Shown in pieces: positions 49,525 through 62,400 of a stretch of 64,000 bases of DNA. Numbering within the stretch: the first letter of the stretch is position 1; each line of letters begins with the position of its first letter. The notes beneath the pieces were generated by a model, which was not told where the DNA came from, made no database searches, and saw nothing but the letters and a program-made list of their open reading frames with translations. The translations under genes and the position numbers were made by a program. Origin of the DNA: Leptasterias polaris (Eukaryota > Echinodermata > Asteroidea > Forcipulatida > Asteriidae); assembly GCA_037783415.1 (NCBI GenBank), contig JAZGTN010000085.1, positions 2,351,501 through 2,415,500 on the forward strand. The letters run 5' to 3'.

Positions 49525-50612
49525 GTAACCCCTTTTACCTATTGTTTATTTGTTCTAACGAAAGCCGATCCTTCCTCGTGTATTGCCACACCAAAACAAC
49601 AACAGCGAATCGGTTGGGAACAAATAAATTTACTTAGGTAATTCGATATTTTATTTTGATAACCAGCGTATTATAATGCAGTAGCACTTAGTTACGTTTG
49701 CCGTCGCTACGACAGTGACCTCAAGGATAAAGGTCAACCTCTTCCATTTTATTGTAGGGTCTTGTAATAATATAGCGAAGCAATTATTAAGCGTTCAATT
49801 TCAATAAATCTACAATTTGTCTATCAATTCTAAACTATAGTCTTTCTATAATAATATTATTTTATTATCTATTAAATATGGGCTTTAACTAACTAATCAA
49901 AATTCCACGTGAAAATAGTACTTAAACCTATGCAATTAATGGTTCACTCCAAATTGTCCCAGCTTCCGGGTCAACCGCGGGAACATTTCAATCATCAACA
50001 ACATGGTGCAGGAGCTAGGAGGTCAGGAAGAAACTGAAGAAACTCTCTCCTGATACTGAGTGATACCATAGAGAAAGGACCAGGAAGGAAAACTCCATGG
50101 TGATAGTGATAGATATGATTGAACGGAACGAATTGAATACCCTGATTTCAAAAGACATTTTCACTGTAGTCAGCGCGATTGCATCAGCTATGTGAACTAG
50201 GTGATTATTGAATTGTGACTGATTGAATTGTCTTCATTTTACTTTTTAGTTGTTTTCATTAATTATAAAAAGTTTCATCAAAACTGGTGGTAAGTCAGAA
50301 GGACAGTCAGAAGTCAGTGCTATTTATACTATAGTATCATAGTATTAGTTACAAATTAGTATTTACCGTAACCATGGAGGAAGGAAATATATTACAAACG
50401 CTTTTCATAGACCAACTGAGCTCGCCCGATCCAAGGCAACGTGTCCCTTAGTTTAAAGTGCTTGCAATGGTATGAACCGGGGGGGGGGGGGGGGGGGGGT
50501 GGCTCAACAAGGGACTCCGGCTCAAGCACAGAATATAATGTACCTACAAAACTGGTAGACATAGCTAAGTAATACTCCTACTATCCTACAATAGTGCTAG
50601 AAAGTAGTAGTA
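49525..50612. other. Intergenic DNA without recognised genes
   Basis: A+T-rich DNA with no convincing coding frame on either strand. It contains a G-run of about 22 bases near 50479-50500. Upstream non-coding exons of GNB1L could lie here or within the mobile element but cannot be placed from sequence alone. Confidence 0.4.
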
Positions 50613-51498
50613 GAACTAGCCCTAATTAGGGCCAATCCACTCTGTATCTGAAAGCCTATAATTAAAATGAATTATACTCAGACAAATAATAAAAGGGGGG
50701 AAAATACACCAACTGAATGACTTTTCCGCCACAGCTTGACACTGCATTTATTCAACGATGTAACACCACATTAAAAAATTGCAATTATAGAGAAAATTAG
50801 CCCTGGCAAGGAGCCGGATACCAAACACAGGGCAAACCGGCTAAACAGACAAACAAGACATTACGGTACACAACTCATTTACACATATAACATTAATTAT
50901 GAACAACCATGCTCATAAAACCACATTTAAGGACACCTCGTCCTACCACATAAAACACAATGGACACCTCGTCCATAACCATGTCTCACAACACACAAGA
51001 ACAAAATGGGTCACCTGACCCGGTTACAGGTCCCCTACCTGACCTCCACAGATGAACAACATGTAACACACCTTGCCTTACAAATAAACAATTGTAAACA
51101 ACTTTAGTTGTAATCCTACAACATCACAATTTTAGAAAGCCTATAATTATTATTCCCCAAGTTGGAACGTACGAGGGGACATTAAAATAGCCCCAACGGT
51201 ACCGAAGGGCACTATAAATTAAAATTCATGAAGCTGGCCTGTAACAAAAATACCAAATGCACTAAAGTTAACCACATTGGAATTTCCCGCAAGTCGGAAA
51301 GAACGAGGGGACAGGTAAACTAGCCCCATCGAAACCGAAGGGCACTAGTGTTAAATAATTTTCCCAAATCAATTGATCTTAAAGTTATAACTACAGCTAC
51401 AATTTTGTTAGAAATAGACCAAGTTACTGTAATTTTTCTGCAAAACATGCCAAACGCGCAAAGCGCGCCCCAAGAAAAAAGACAGTGAAGCCACAAAA

Positions 51499-52041
51499 CT
51501 ACCCCAGGAGACCATTGATACAAGAGACCAAATTGTTACAAAACACATTATTGCCTGCAGGGGAGAGGTGCACCCCATCGAACCTATACAAAGATAATTC
51601 TGACCATGCAAACTGCGAGTGGTGCAGCACATGGCAACCCCACCGCTGACTGCATGTCCGGGCCCATCTGTTGATTGCACGGCGCTGTTTTTCCATGCTC
51701 TTTTGTGACCGTGCACCAAAATAAAAAACTTGCAGCAAAATATCCGACCAAACTAAAATAGTATCAGGAAAACGGGCCCGAATATCCCCCATAACAATAT
51801 CAATACTCTGGCGTACAGAAAACACATCAATAGCCATGAGATCATTAGTGCCCAAATGTAAATTGAGCACCGCTGGTGGAGGTGCTTTTGCTGGCATTGT
51901 TGCCAATAGAGATTCCCAGTCAGCCAAGCAGGCCCCACCTCTCCCCCGCCACAGCACTGGGATATATGTATCCAACCGACGCTGTGCCCAGCGAATCAAT
52001 GAATCTCCGACAATCCAAACGCCACCTGCATGAAAACACAC
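51499..52041 (-). CDS. SGNH/GDSL-type hydrolase domain of the mobile element
   Basis: An uninterrupted frame of about 180 codons with all diagnostic SGNH blocks: block I VWIVGDSLIRWA (nucleophile Ser in GDS), block III LHLGTNDL (Gly-x-Asn-Asp) and block V DGVHLSPAGN (Asp-x-x-His). SGNH hydrolases are esterases or lipases; in Ngaro-type elements a similar domain follows the recombinase, with unknown purpose. There is no ATG at the start of this frame: it opens with GTG after TTTTCATGCAG, which looks like a 3' splice acceptor directly before the domain. It may therefore be expressed as a spliced or read-through fusion with the recombinase. It is intact although the recombinase is broken. Confidence 0.75.
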   Translation of the reverse strand: MCFHAGGVWIVGDSLIRWAQRRLDTYIPVLWRGRGGACLADWESLLATMPAKAPPPAVLNLHLGTNDLMAIDVFSVRQSIDIVMGDIRARFPDTILVWSDILLQVFYFGARSQKSMEKQRRAINRWARTCSQRWGCHVLHHSQFAWSELSLYRFDGVHLSPAGNNVFCNNLVSCINGLLG

Positions 52042-52061
52042 AGTAATTGACAGTCATTAAC

Positions 52062-53125
52062 CTAGTCCAAGCTAATTCCTGGCAAAGCACATAATGCCTC
52101 TGGACGAATGTAGGCAAGTGCCGCATCAGATCGCCAACGACCCATGCGCTGAATGTCAGCAAGGGGAACCCCCAACTCATGTGCAACTGTAGCTGTGCCA
52201 ATACGAAAAGAATGAGCACGAATGTGCTGCTCACCAAGGCCACAGAAAACCAGTGCATTCCTGAGCACAGCATTAAATTGATAGCGTGTGAGTGGGTACA
52301 CCACTAAAATGGCAAAAGAGTGGTCCAGGGCCGAGAGGGCGAACCTTCAAAAAATCCTGTAATGCCGAGACTGGGCAAACCCGAACATCAGAGGCACAAA
52401 TCAATCGAATAACAAGCGGATTACCAGACTGGTTATTCTTACAAGTGCGAAATGAAATAAGTACTGCATCACCGTTTATACCTGCAGCACTGAATGTAAC
52501 ATCAGACAACTGTAACATGGACTCTTGAATGTGTCCCTTTGAGTCGGCAGTAAATTCACCAACTCGCATAAAACCCAAAAAGGCACACAACATAGATGCC
52601 TTAAATAACAACTTCTCAAACCGAGAAGAACACACATGTGGTAAAGCTGCTAAAATTTGATAAAGAACAGGCACTGTTATAGGACTTCTTTTATCAACAA
52701 CCTGACGATCCCTGCGACAACCCACCAACAATTTTGAAACCAAAAAAGTTTTGCTTGGGTCTGGATGACCATGTATACTTTATGATGAAACCCAACCCCA
52801 GACACATAAGTGGCAATAGTTGATGGTGCTGAACCTCGAAGGGAAAGCCAAGCAATAAATTCTTGTATAACGGTGGAAGGGACTGGCAATGATAGATCTA
52901 TAGATTGCTGTGATGTAAATTGACAAAAACATGCCAACCAGTAGAATATGTCTTGTGCGAATTCTGAGCAAAAGCTACTGAAAGCAATCTACAGATCTCA
53001 CCTTTTACCAAAGCATCGGAAGCACTGGTAATGGCGTCATTGTCAACTCCGCACCTGGCGCTACTGCATGGAAACGATCCATCTGAAAACGTGGATACAG
53101 AGTGGATTGGCCCTAATTGGGGCAT
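52062..53125 (-). pseudogene. Tyrosine recombinase (YR), three frameshifts
   Basis: The reading frame begins MPQLGPIHSVSTFSD and shows a SAM-like core-binding region (NSHKTYSTGWHVF, then IQEFIAWLSLRGSAPSTIATY) followed by a catalytic domain. Visible catalytic elements are the first Arg in FMRVGEFT, the HxxR box in HSFRIGTATVAHELG, and the terminal W plus nucleophile Tyr in MGRWRSDAALAYIRP. This is the family of XerD-like recombinases carried by DIRS, Ngaro and Crypton elements. The frame is broken by three one-base shifts, near 52930, 52750 and 52305, the first in a T-run. Either the copy is dead or the assembly has homopolymer errors. It stops at 52062, 20 bases before the hydrolase frame. 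Confidence 0.75.
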
Positions 53126-53463
53126 AGATACTAGAACTAGAACAATAAATATGGTTATTTGCTACAACAGTCAGTCTGCACCACACACAATATCCGTTCC
53201 TTTCATCTGTAATGTATGCCAGGTTTCGGAGCTTGACTCTTCTTGAATACTTAATGAGTGTGGCATGATTTTGTCAATTTCTTGGGATAAAAAACTGTAT
53301 GGTCACAATATTTACAGATTTATAGAGCTGAAAAGATGCACAAAATTGACACCTTACCTCAAGATGTATAAATGTGGAAAGTACCCTTGCTGTTTGGCGC
53401 ATTATTTAACTTGCCATATATGCTGAAAATTGTTTGTTTCTGTTTTAGGTAAAGTTGCAGACG

Positions 53464-56400
53464 ATGTCTAATGATTCAGAGCTACCTCGTCCTCCAGATC
53501 CATTGTTTGTGCTGCGAGGGTCCAATGATGCGGTCAATTGTGTTAGATTCCATAGGTTTGGTGAAGGGAGATTATTGTCAGGGTAAGATGATTGAAGATG
53601 TAGTTTCAGTGATCGTAACCCTCTATATGGACCAATGGGTCCAATTTCATAGAGCTGCTTAAAGCACAAGTAGCTAATCACTACAAGCTTATGTTTACCA
53701 GAATAAGGTTATCAGCCAAAATACAGTGTCATGTGTATTAGTATCATTTGTGACCAGTACCAGGCTCATTTCTACTAATCAGATAAGTGTTAAGCACTGT
53801 TGTTTTTTTGCAGATGAAATTGGACCCTGGGCCCGATATCATAGAGCTGATTTAAGCAGCAAATAGTGCTTAACAGTTCTGCTAAGCAAAAATGAGCAAG
53901 ATACCAGTCACAGATGGTACACATGGAATGGTTTCTGGCTGGTAACCTTATTCTGATAAGCTTAATTTGGTTGTGCTTGGCTGTACTTTTGTGCTTATAA
54001 GCAGCTCTGTGGGCTCACAGCAACTTTATCAAGATGAGTCATGCCAAAATTTAGGGAGCCAGCGATCACACCCTGGTTTACTATACAACCTTGGAACGTG
54101 ATCCCTGGCTATACGACAGTTACAGGTGGAATGGCTTCTGACTGGCACCCCGGAACAAAGATAGTGACAAAATAGGGAGACTGCCAACAAAGGGCTAGAC
54201 AGCTCAGGTGGTAGAGCGCTGGCCTGTTAATCCGGATGTCGCAGATTCAAATCTTGCTCTAGTCAATTTTGCTGGTTCAAATCCAGCTCTGAATTTTCCT
54301 TTATTCAACCCAAGTCCCAAATTTATTAAGAAACAGAAATACTATGGGTTTGTCTTAGAATTGTAGATCTCTTTGTTAACATGGGAAGCATTGGCAAATA
54401 TCAACTGTTTCAGTACATTTTTTTCTTTGACCCTTTTCTCTTCTTTGAGCATAAGTAGGTCAAATCTTACAGTCGCTGTGAGCATTTCAGAACAAGCCGC
54501 TTGTAGCTGCTATTATCTCTAAAGAGTTTTAAAGATGTAAGTTATATTATGGTACATCTAGGCTTTCTTTTGATTTTCAGTTGTGGATGTGGAGAAGTGA
54601 GACTTTGGAATCTTGAAACAAGAAGACCAGATCTAGTTCTTGATGGCCACGGTGGCAAGAGTGTGCTGTCAGTGTTACCGCTAGACAAGTCCCAGATTAT
54701 CAGGTGAGGGCCAGACCAGGTCAAGCTGGGGTTAACATGGACTTTTTGTGCGGGACTTGGTTCATCAAACTTTGACAGAGCCTGGGAGATGGTTTTAGAA
54801 AATTTGGGGTCTGTGGAGGGGGGGGGGGGGGGGGTGTTGTAGGTAGTTGGCCCTTTGCGCTATTATTTACAAAAGTAGTTAGCATTCTGCCTCTGATCTC
54901 TGACTTTTCTCAGCTTGCAGAGAAGCATTCAATGGGAAGGTAGTGAAGCCTAAATCAAATAACTAACTCTGCCCTATTTTAACACCTGAGTGAAAAGAAG
55001 CAAATTGTGGTCGAGTTTCTTGTCATGAACGACGTGACTAGAATTCCAACCCAAACTCTGACCACTAAAATGTCACTTACTTAAATCGGTTGCGGCGGTA
55101 CTTTGTATTAGGAGTGGTCTGCATTAGAATACAATTTCAATCAATTTTTGTCATGTTAAGTTACAAAAAGGCTTCCATTGCTCATGTGTATCATTACTAA
55201 TATATATTTCTGGTAATGAAACCAAGGATGCCTCAAAAGTGAACTTAATCAATGTAGCTCGCAATCCTAAGGAAAGCTTTTTACAAACAAGGGTGCTTCT
55301 CATGAAAGAGTAGAGTTTCTGGCTCACATATAGCAAGCACGGTGAACCAGAAACTCTACTCTTCCACGACAAGTGTTCTGGTTTCTTTAACGTGCACTAA
55401 AAAAACGAGTACACAGGACCTTAATGTCCCATTCGAAAGGACAAAGCATTTTTTGGTAAACCTCTTGCTCAAGGACACAAGTGCCATGACCGGGACTCGA
55501 ACCCACACTCTGCAGATCAAAAATACCAGAGCTTGAGTCCAGTGCTCTTAAACCGCTCTGCCTTGACACTCTACATCACTGTCCTCAAGCTGCCAAAAGA
55601 CATAAATTCTCCACTTTGTATTTTTGTCAGTAAACCATCTTGGCAGTTGGTATCTTTCCTCGCCTTCCACCTCTAGGATGTGGTTCAAATCCTGCCGGGA
55701 GCACTATGTGGATGTGGGTTATTAAACCATACCTGATTGCATGAGTTTTCCTTGGAAGAAATGTCTGGGGTCCTCCTTAAAACTGAAACTTCCTTGTCTT
55801 CTCTCCATGGGGTTCTTGGCTAGTACAGTGATTAAGTTCAATTTTCTGAGAATCCTTAAATTCACAACTAGAGTTAATAAACCAAATAATTTGTATACAG
55901 CCCCTTTTTCCCCCATCCAGCCAGGGTCGGGATGGTCACATCTTAACATGGGAAACTGCAGAAGGGAGACGTGATGTCATATCATCCATAGCAACCAATG
56001 GGTTAAGCTTCTGCAGATGCAGTGTCCATCAAGAAGGTAAAGTCAAACAAAAATTCTGTCCTTGTCGAGATGAAAATTTGTTATCTTTGTCATCACCAAA
56101 CATTTTGTGCATGTAACAACACATAACTTGTTTTTATGCATGCCCTTTTTTAGTTAATGGTATACAGAGCTGTGCCCAATTTCATTGAGCTGCTTAAGCA
56201 CAAAAAGTAGCTAAGCACAACAAAAATTGTGCTTACCAGAAAAAGGTTACCAGCCAAAATAGCATGTCAAATGCAGCTCTATGAATTTGGAACCAGGTGT
56301 TTCCGATCAGCAGAGTGTGGGTTTGAGTCCCGGTCTTGACACTTCGCTAAGAGAAGGGGTTTTCCCCCGATGTTTTTGGCAGCTAAGTGCCCCGCAGCAC

Positions 56401-59400
56401 CTTGTCAATTCTTTTAAGGTGCAATATAATCCGTCTCATATTTAAAAAAAAATTATTCAAAAGCCTGTCTTTAAAATGTTTCTTTGTTCAGACGCCTTGG
56501 TTACTTTGGTGGAAGATATATGCCCTTTATAAGACTCCAGTATTATATCATGATGATTATACATGGTGCCATAACATTAAAGAGTGCCAATAATTTTTAG
56601 ATATTTTTAGCAACAGCTTCAGCTTCTGACACTGCCTTATGTTGAATTTTACAGGAAGCCCTCTTGTGGCAGCTCCAGGCCAGGATTCCGATGTCTATGT
56701 CATTGACCTTCCCAACAGGTCAACAATCTGCTCATTGAGGGCAGACAAAGATTTCAAGGCGTTTGGTGAGTCTTATTTACATTTGTTACCCCATCTTAAA
56801 CTGATCTCCCAAAAGAGTGTCCTATGTGTCAGGCTATAATTTGTCAAAGATGCCAAACTTTACTTTTTAATTCCTACAGGTATGCCAATGTGTATTAAGT
56901 TCATCTCTGCATCTAAGCTGCTGGTTGGCTATGAGGCAGGCCAGGTTGCATTGTGGGATATCAACACTCGGAAAATGCTGACCAACAAAAAATTACACAG
57001 CGAACCAGGTAAATGTTTATAGGGTCCCGACAATGTTTATCACACCTATGGAGATGGGTTGTGGAGAAGCATTCATAATTGCAACATGCAGGTGCGAGAG
57101 TCAATAATGACAAAAAGGTCCGACTCTACAATCTAAATTTTGAGAGGCTCATTGAAAGGATTGCATTTCTACCTTTTGGAAACCACTGGAGTTATAGATT
57201 GCAAGGAGCTTCAGGGAACATTATCCTCAGTGCTAGTGAAGTAGACCGAAAAGCATGTGGCGTGTCATGGCCGAGCAGTCTAGTTCACTGGACCCAAGCT
57301 CTGGTGTTGTTAGCAGCAGAGTGCGGGTTTGAATCCTGGACATGACACTTGTGTCCTGGTCCGGAGCAAGGCACTTAACCGTAATTGCTTCATAAAAAGT
57401 TGGGAAGGTATTGCATTCTGCATGCTCTACCAGCCAGGTTCCTAGTGGATGATACCCATGCCTACATCCTTACCGACTGTGAATGGGTAACCCTGTTTCA
57501 GCTCCAGGAGTAGGCGGCAATGTGCCCCTGGTGGTAGTTGATTTTGGTCGATAGCCCAGATCAGTTAAGTGAAGCCCTCACCCTGAAGTGGCCGCCTGTG
57601 GCCTTGTGATGTTAGGCGATCTCTCATAAAAAAATAATAAAACAAAAACTCCTGCAATATGTCATACATGTACACTTTGCTTTGTAGCCACCCCACTGTG
57701 ATTTGTGGTTTTGTGACTCTAAAAGACTAGATTACAAAATCTACTTTTAATCCTTGGAAATGTTTTGACATCTTTGCTACAGGAATTGGTAGAAATGGTT
57801 CAACCGAAGTCACAAGTTTTGTTTAGGAAAATAACATAAATTGTGCACAACTCTACTTGATTAATGATTTCAAAGATGGCTTATGTACTAAATTTCCAAG
57901 TGCGAACATCCTTAGATATATATACTTTTGTTTAAATTTATCCAAAGCATTTTCACTTTGTAGAGTTGAGCATTTTGCTGGCTGTCAGTAGTGGAAAGGA
58001 TTGTTGAAAAGAATGTCTGTGATTTAATAGTTCAACATGATCACTGCTCTCATTCGTTTACAGTGATGTCACTGGACTACTCCATTTCGTCAGAGAGGGG
58101 TGTATCAGGGTCAGCTGATGATAAACTATGCACATGGACATGCAACGAGGTAAGACGATCTTTCTGGACTCCCACTATTTACCCCCTCAAATATAAATGA
58201 AGATAAATATTGATGTTGAAAACAGTAAAAAGTATATGCATTTCTCTATTTTCTTGTGACTCCAACAACTAATAATTGAGCTTAAAGGTTTGTTATTTCA
58301 TGTATATGTTGGGCCATATCGTCACCGTTTTCACGAAGAGCCACATATCTTAAAATGACAAATTATTGATTATTTCAGCAGGGGCCTTTATCTCAATGGA
58401 TGCATTTTGCGTTTTCACGAAGAGCCATTGGCCCTGAAAATGCATTGTAATACGTTGTAACAGAAGAGCGTAAAATGTAGCAAAAGTCGTTTTTTCAGGT
58501 TTCACGAAGGGCCACCTATGTCTGCGCGCGCTCGGTCACGTGACACGCGCGCCCCTTTCCTATGTTTAATACGTTATCCAGTTGGGTGTTTAAGTAGGTC
58601 ATCTCACTTTTTAGGTTTCACAAAGAGACACGTATCTTTGACTAATTACTATGGCAATTAGCCAATATATTTTAAGAAATTAGTTAGTCAATGGAGAGGT
58701 TAAACTTATACAGAATCATATGAGATGTTTATAACTGCAAACCGTGGCTTTAGTATTGCAGATTTTGCAGTTTTAAGCCAAGCATAGCGTAAAATGTTTA
58801 TCTCAATCAAGCGTTTGGACAAAAGTGGCTCTTCGTGAAAACGGTGACGATATAAAGGGTGGATATTGGTTAACCATTGTTGTCAATGTGATTTAATATA
58901 CATTTTATATGCATTTATTTCCATGTAAGGCTGGTCTGACAGTGACATCAGAGTTGACTTTAACCAACCCTGGACTCTCCGACGTTTGTGTCCGACATGA
59001 CAATAGAATACTGGCAACTGCTGGCTGGGATTCACGGTATGTATTGAAGGACAGTCACACAGTCGCTCCCTATACATTGGTCACACAACAATAAGATATA
59101 TCTAATCCACTGAATGATCATGTCGATATTATTACTGATATTACTTAGAAATCATCATTATCATCATCATTTCAACCTCGGTCTACATCTACATCTACGC
59201 TGGTACTCAGCAAATCCACTTCTGGATTTAAAAGCTGAGGTGAAGACTAGGTGCGCGTGAAACAGGTGGAAAGTTGTGCTTGGTAAATAAGTGCAAGTAA
59301 AAAACAAAACTAGTTTCAAGAGCTAATGGGTGTAGACGTGTGACCTAAAGACGTCCACTGATGGAGCTGTGATGACGTCAGCAGGTAGTGCGTTCCAAAG

Positions 59401-62400
59401 TCTGACTGTGTCAGGCTAAGTGACAATAATCGTATGTTACCATAAGACGGACACAAATAATATCCACTTGACACAGATGTAAATTCAAACTGAATTATTA
59501 TTCAACAATTGGGTGGTATTTACAATATTTACAAATAATCAGAATTGAAATTAATATGGTGGCTTCCTCAATTTGGGTTGGGGTTGTAACTCCAACACTA
59601 ACAGAGGAACTTCTGGTGAATAATTTAGCTTAAATAAAATATATTTAGTAAGTGTCCTTCAATAAACTTTCGTTAGATTCCGTAGGTTTCTTCCTTGTAA
59701 TTACATCAGACACTACTGACAGTCACTTTCTAATGACCGTGAACTGGCGTACATAACTTACAATAGAATAGAATAATGCGCTGTTTCTTACGATTGTGTG
59801 AAATTATCAAGCCTTCAGGCAAACGTACACTAAATAAACATTCCTAATGCTGAAATGCTGCCGATTTGGCTTCAAGCATTAAGTCGCAATAATTTTAAAT
59901 CAATATACTACATTATGTCGTTCAACCTTCCCCGGAGGACCTCCGTCTTGAGGATGAACCTTGTCCAACGACTGACAACTGTCCCTGCCCCTGCCGTGGT
60001 CGTCTCTACGATCCGGTAAGAATTTTGGCACTGAGGGGTCGTCTTATCCAGGGGTTAAATGGTCATCTATAAATGAAATTAACCAAATCATCTAATACAA
60101 GGTTTTTCAAAACCAATGCACATCAATCAAATACATCGTTTATGATAAACAATTTCGTTGGCGTTTCCATCACATATGAACATTTTAGGTTCTCGAGGGA
60201 GTTATACCTATCACTGTTACTATATGTAAAATGAACCAGATCATCTAACAGTTGAGTTATCAATTATAAACAGCGATAACTAATTTCGCAACTATCTTTC
60301 GTACAATTCTAGACGTTTCTAATACTTCTGTGCATTTAGCATCTTGAGGGATTTGTCCCTACCATTCTAAAGCATACATTTTATCAAACAATTTTTAGTT
60401 TTAACTTTCGTACAACGTAATAAACTTACGGTAATTGGAGGGGAGATTGGCCTCAGGCTGCCGTTGCCGTAGAGATTGGTCAACATCTGACGTGGTTTTA
60501 CCATAAGTGGCTCTCGGCCGTAACTTTGGTTGGCCGGCCCAATACCTGTACGGTGGCTGTATCCACTCGCCTGTTGGGTATGGTTGGCAACCTACACTTC
60601 AGTTCGATCCTTAATCGAACTCACAAGGCACGTCCTCTCTCTCTCAAGCTCACATTGCTTTCTGACATTCCCAACTTATTTTCCCACTCCACATTAACTC
60701 TGTTTTACTCATTAATGTGACCATGAACAAACACAAAAGCCTTAGCCTAAAAAGGGGTTACGAATTACCATGACCAAAGTTATGGGTGGCGCGCGAGTAA
60801 CTATGCATAACTAAAAGTAGGTTAAACGGGGCGTTTCCTGCGCACTCGAATCTGGAGATATAGAAAGGAAATTGCGGGATCTCGCGAAAGAATATGTGAA
60901 CTATTTGCAAACCGCCGGTTTGCGGAATTTAAAATATGTCAGATCAAAAGAAAAAGAACATTAATGAATTTTAAGGAATACCAATGAATTGACTCTGACA
61001 GACTGCTGTGGGCATGAAGGAGAATTTGTAGATATCCTTAGAGGAATGAGTTGTAAGGAGCTGGTATTTTGCCGGGTGGTAGTAAGTCTAGTATCGGACA
61101 TAGTGGAGAAGTACTGGTCTCTGTCAATTGCGATAAGGCTGTGTGAAATTTTGTACAGCATGGTCTTAGTTGCTGCTTCCCTTCTGGATTGGAGTGAAGC
61201 CCACTGCAGATTCTGAAGAATTGTGGTGATACTCTCAGTGCGGTTATGGATGTTCAGCACAAATCTGGCTGACCATCATCATCTGTGATTGCGACAGTTG
61301 GTGGTGTAACTTCCGGCCAACAAGTTCTCAAGACATTCCTGTCTTTCATCAGGGTTTTTAACTCAGACGCTTTCACCTACTGTATCTTTTAGGACTTGCA
61401 GATAGGTTTTAAGCCGTGTGCCATAGTACCATGTTTTGGTTCCAAGAGAATGAATTTGTTAGCTGTACCGTATTGATGGCAGTGGACATCTTGGGAAGAA
61501 TAAATGCCGATGTTGTATCAAGCATTAGCAACTTGGTTAATTGAGCAACATCCAAACTGGGAACTTTTGAAGCAAAGGTCAAGGGGCAAGGGAAAATCTT
61601 AATAAGCCTTGGTGATTTGTGAGGCAGCTGCTGAAAGTAATTAGACAGTCCATCTTGCACTAGAGTGGAATGAGGACACACTGTAGACCTTATACATTGG
61701 CATCATGCAGCCACCATTCATGCAGCCACCATCTTGGAGGTAAACCGATGATGAAACATTGGAAAGGCCCAGATTTGTACGCGCGGCGCTATTGACGGGC
61801 CAATGAGCAACCTCCTCTAAACATCAATGTGAGGGCGCCCTACTCCAGTGACATCATGTACATATTTCTATTACACATTGAAGCAGTCTTTACTGTTAAA
61901 ATATTGACTCAAAGTGAAACTCGCCATGAAAATCAAAGCAAATTGTTCATATTCGTCATTTATTTAGAAAAGTTATACACCAGTTTTGTTTATGAAGACA
62001 TTTGTTTTAAGGCAAAAATGTATACAAATTTTGAGCAAAGAAACCTTAAAGATCGAGAAAAATTTAAATGAGATCACTGTAAATGATGATATTTACAGAG
62101 TTAAATTTATGAAGTACTGTAATAACTAAACCTATTTTTAAAACAAATAACAGATTTGGTTTACTTAACTTTTAAGTATCATCAGGCTGCTCATTCTATG
62201 ATGAGGATTATGAAACAATACTTAAGTTTAATCTGGACTTTTTTTTTTGTCTTTTCCTTTATCCCCTCAGGATTCGAGTGTTTGGTTGGAAAAAGTTGAA
62301 ACCCTTAGCTGTCCTGAGCCAACATCGTGCGACTGTCAATACTGTGTCATTCTCTGACCCTCTACCTTCATTTAACTCCTCCCAACTACTAGCCGCTGGG

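Larger units (their letters stand above)
50613..53131 (-). mobile_element. Tyrosine-recombinase/SGNH-hydrolase element, inverted-repeat bounded, degenerate
   Basis: The element reads on the minus strand: tyrosine recombinase (53125-52062), SGNH hydrolase (52041-51499), then about 850 bases of non-coding 3' DNA. Sequence at 53094-53123 is the reverse complement of 50619-50648 with one or two mismatches. The 3' DNA has two diverged direct copies of a block of about 60 bases (51156-51215 and 51286-51345, sharing CGAAGGGCACTA). A 15-base AAAGCCTATAATTA block is repeated at about 50651 and 51137. Recombinase plus SGNH is known from Ngaro/DIRS-type retroelements, but no reverse transcriptase or RNase H is visible here. 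It may therefore be an internally deleted DIRS/Ngaro copy or a recombinase-only (Crypton-like) relative. True ends are not proven. Confidence 0.6.

Noticed and set aside
54189..54262. Functional tRNA-Asn gene
   Set aside because: It looks tRNA-like with GTTAA in the anticodon region, but it is part of a repeat found three times with diverged stems.
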